A stretch of 6,134 nt of DNA, from assembly GCA_011772275.1 (NCBI GenBank), contig WVZU01000049.1:1-6134 (forward strand). The letters run 5' to 3'. Under the pieces are notes generated by a model. That model was not told the origin of the DNA. It worked only from the letters and a program-made list of their open reading frames with translations, and searched no databases. The position numbers were made by a program, and so were the translations under genes. This stretch comes from Planctomycetales bacterium (GTDB taxonomy: Bacteria > Planctomycetota > Planctomycetia > Pirellulales > UBA7805). The stretch's first letter is position 1, and every line of letters starts with the position of its first letter. Shown piece by piece: positions 5,614-6,134 of this stretch.

Positions 5614-6134
5614 CTACTCCAGGGGAAAATCGTCTTTCTCCACGTTGCCTTTCTGGTAGATCGGCATGTAACGGTAATAGACCTCCAGGGTCATGGCGGC
5701 CATGGCGGTAGCATAGAGCCGCCCACCTTTGCTTGAGGCATGGCCGCCCCGAAAGTACCAGCTGCCCTTGTCCTTGCCGTCCTTCACCTGCGATTTGACC
5801 AGGTAATCGCGCATTTTCGCGTTCCAGATCTTCCACAACTCACCATCCGGGCCGTCCGCCTGATACATCAGCATGGCGCCGTAATAGTTAAAGTAAAGTT
5901 GGGAGCCAGGCCCCCTTTTGGCAACAGCCCGAACGCCCGCCTGCAGGCCGGGGTCCTCCTTCCTGGCGCCCAGGTACATGCGGCACAGGAGGCCAATGGC
6001 CGAACAGGAAGTGGATACCATCCCCTTTCGCTCCTGATCCGCAGGCTCGCGATATCCGTAGTGCGAACCGATCGCGTACCCGTCAGGGACATTGTACTGG
6101 ACGTGGTCCAGCCAGCGGTTCGAAAGGCCCTTGA
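5614..6134 (-). CDS. Prenyltransferase/squalene-oxidase-repeat (alpha/alpha-toroid) protein, C-terminal part
   Basis: Only the last 172 residues are in the window. The frame stays open to the right edge, so the start lies outside; an internal Met at 6019-6021 is not the likely start. The sequence matches the C-terminus of toroid-repeat proteins related to terpenoid cyclases and protein prenyltransferases that I associate with planctomycetes. Helical segments with the right spacing are TSCSAIGLLCRMYLG (41-55), LYFNYYGAMLMYQADG (79-94) and RLYATAMAAMTLEVYYRYMP (138-157). GSWYF (123-127), preceded by Gln115, recalls a stretched QW motif. The end is DDFPLE with a TAG stop. Hopene and squalene cyclases use a DxDD motif further upstream, and none is visible, so cyclase activity cannot be claimed. 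Many planctomycete proteins with this fold have no known function and are long, often secreted or membrane-linked. The gene converges with the exported-protein gene and has its own terminator. Confidence 0.85.
   Translation of the reverse strand, partial: KGLSNRWLDHVQYNVPDGYAIGSHYGYREPADQERKGMVSTSCSAIGLLCRMYLGARKEDPGLQAGVRAVAKRGPGSQLYFNYYGAMLMYQADGPDGELWKIWNAKMRDYLVKSQVKDGKDKGSWYFRGGHASSKGGRLYATAMAAMTLEVYYRYMPIYQKGNVEKDDFPLE

Overview
The window looks like housekeeping chromosome from a member of the Planctomycetota, most likely Pirellulales or a relative. This is inferred from protein style, since no rRNA or other marker is present. The pointers are an S1 protein starting MVNRNLIR, a short sigma-70 factor with the SPLETYLREINETALL and KKLPIIKKAIRIYNSTPQTDQ signatures, a secreted protein with VRAPF repeats, and the C-terminus of an alpha/alpha-toroid (prenyltransferase/squalene-oxidase repeat) protein ending in ...YYRYMPIY...DDFPLE. 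The DNA is GC-rich, and the intergenic gaps are long (about 235 to 510 bp).

Layout. (1) 26-676, + strand: a PlsC-type lysophospholipid acyltransferase. (2) 677-1164: a GC-rich gap with a strong hairpin directly after the plsC stop, a weak promoter candidate, and a structured leader without a Shine-Dalgarno site before rpsA. (3) 1165-2994, +: ribosomal protein S1 with six S1 domains and an acidic tail. (4) 2995-3316: a gap with one perfect 7-bp hairpin. (5) 3317-4177, +: a sigma-70 family factor lacking region 1.1. (6) 4178-4688: a gap with a 17-bp tandem duplication, a perfect 9-bp hairpin, a second two-helix fold and a weak promoter candidate. (7) 4689-5378, +: a small exported protein of unknown function. 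(8) 5379-5613: a convergent intergenic region with one U-tailed terminator on each strand. (9) 5614-6134, -: the C-terminal 172 residues of a toroid-repeat protein whose start lies beyond the right edge.

The first three complete genes serve membrane lipid synthesis, translation and transcription initiation. They share a strand, but each gap is long and carries its own structures, so they are probably separate transcription units. The last two genes converge and are insulated by the terminator pair. I found no CRISPR array, mobile element, tRNA, rRNA, phage gene or defence system. The points worth a second look are modest: the rpsA leader, changed -10-reading positions in the sigma factor, the VRAPF-repeat secreted protein, and several post-stop hairpins without U-tracts.
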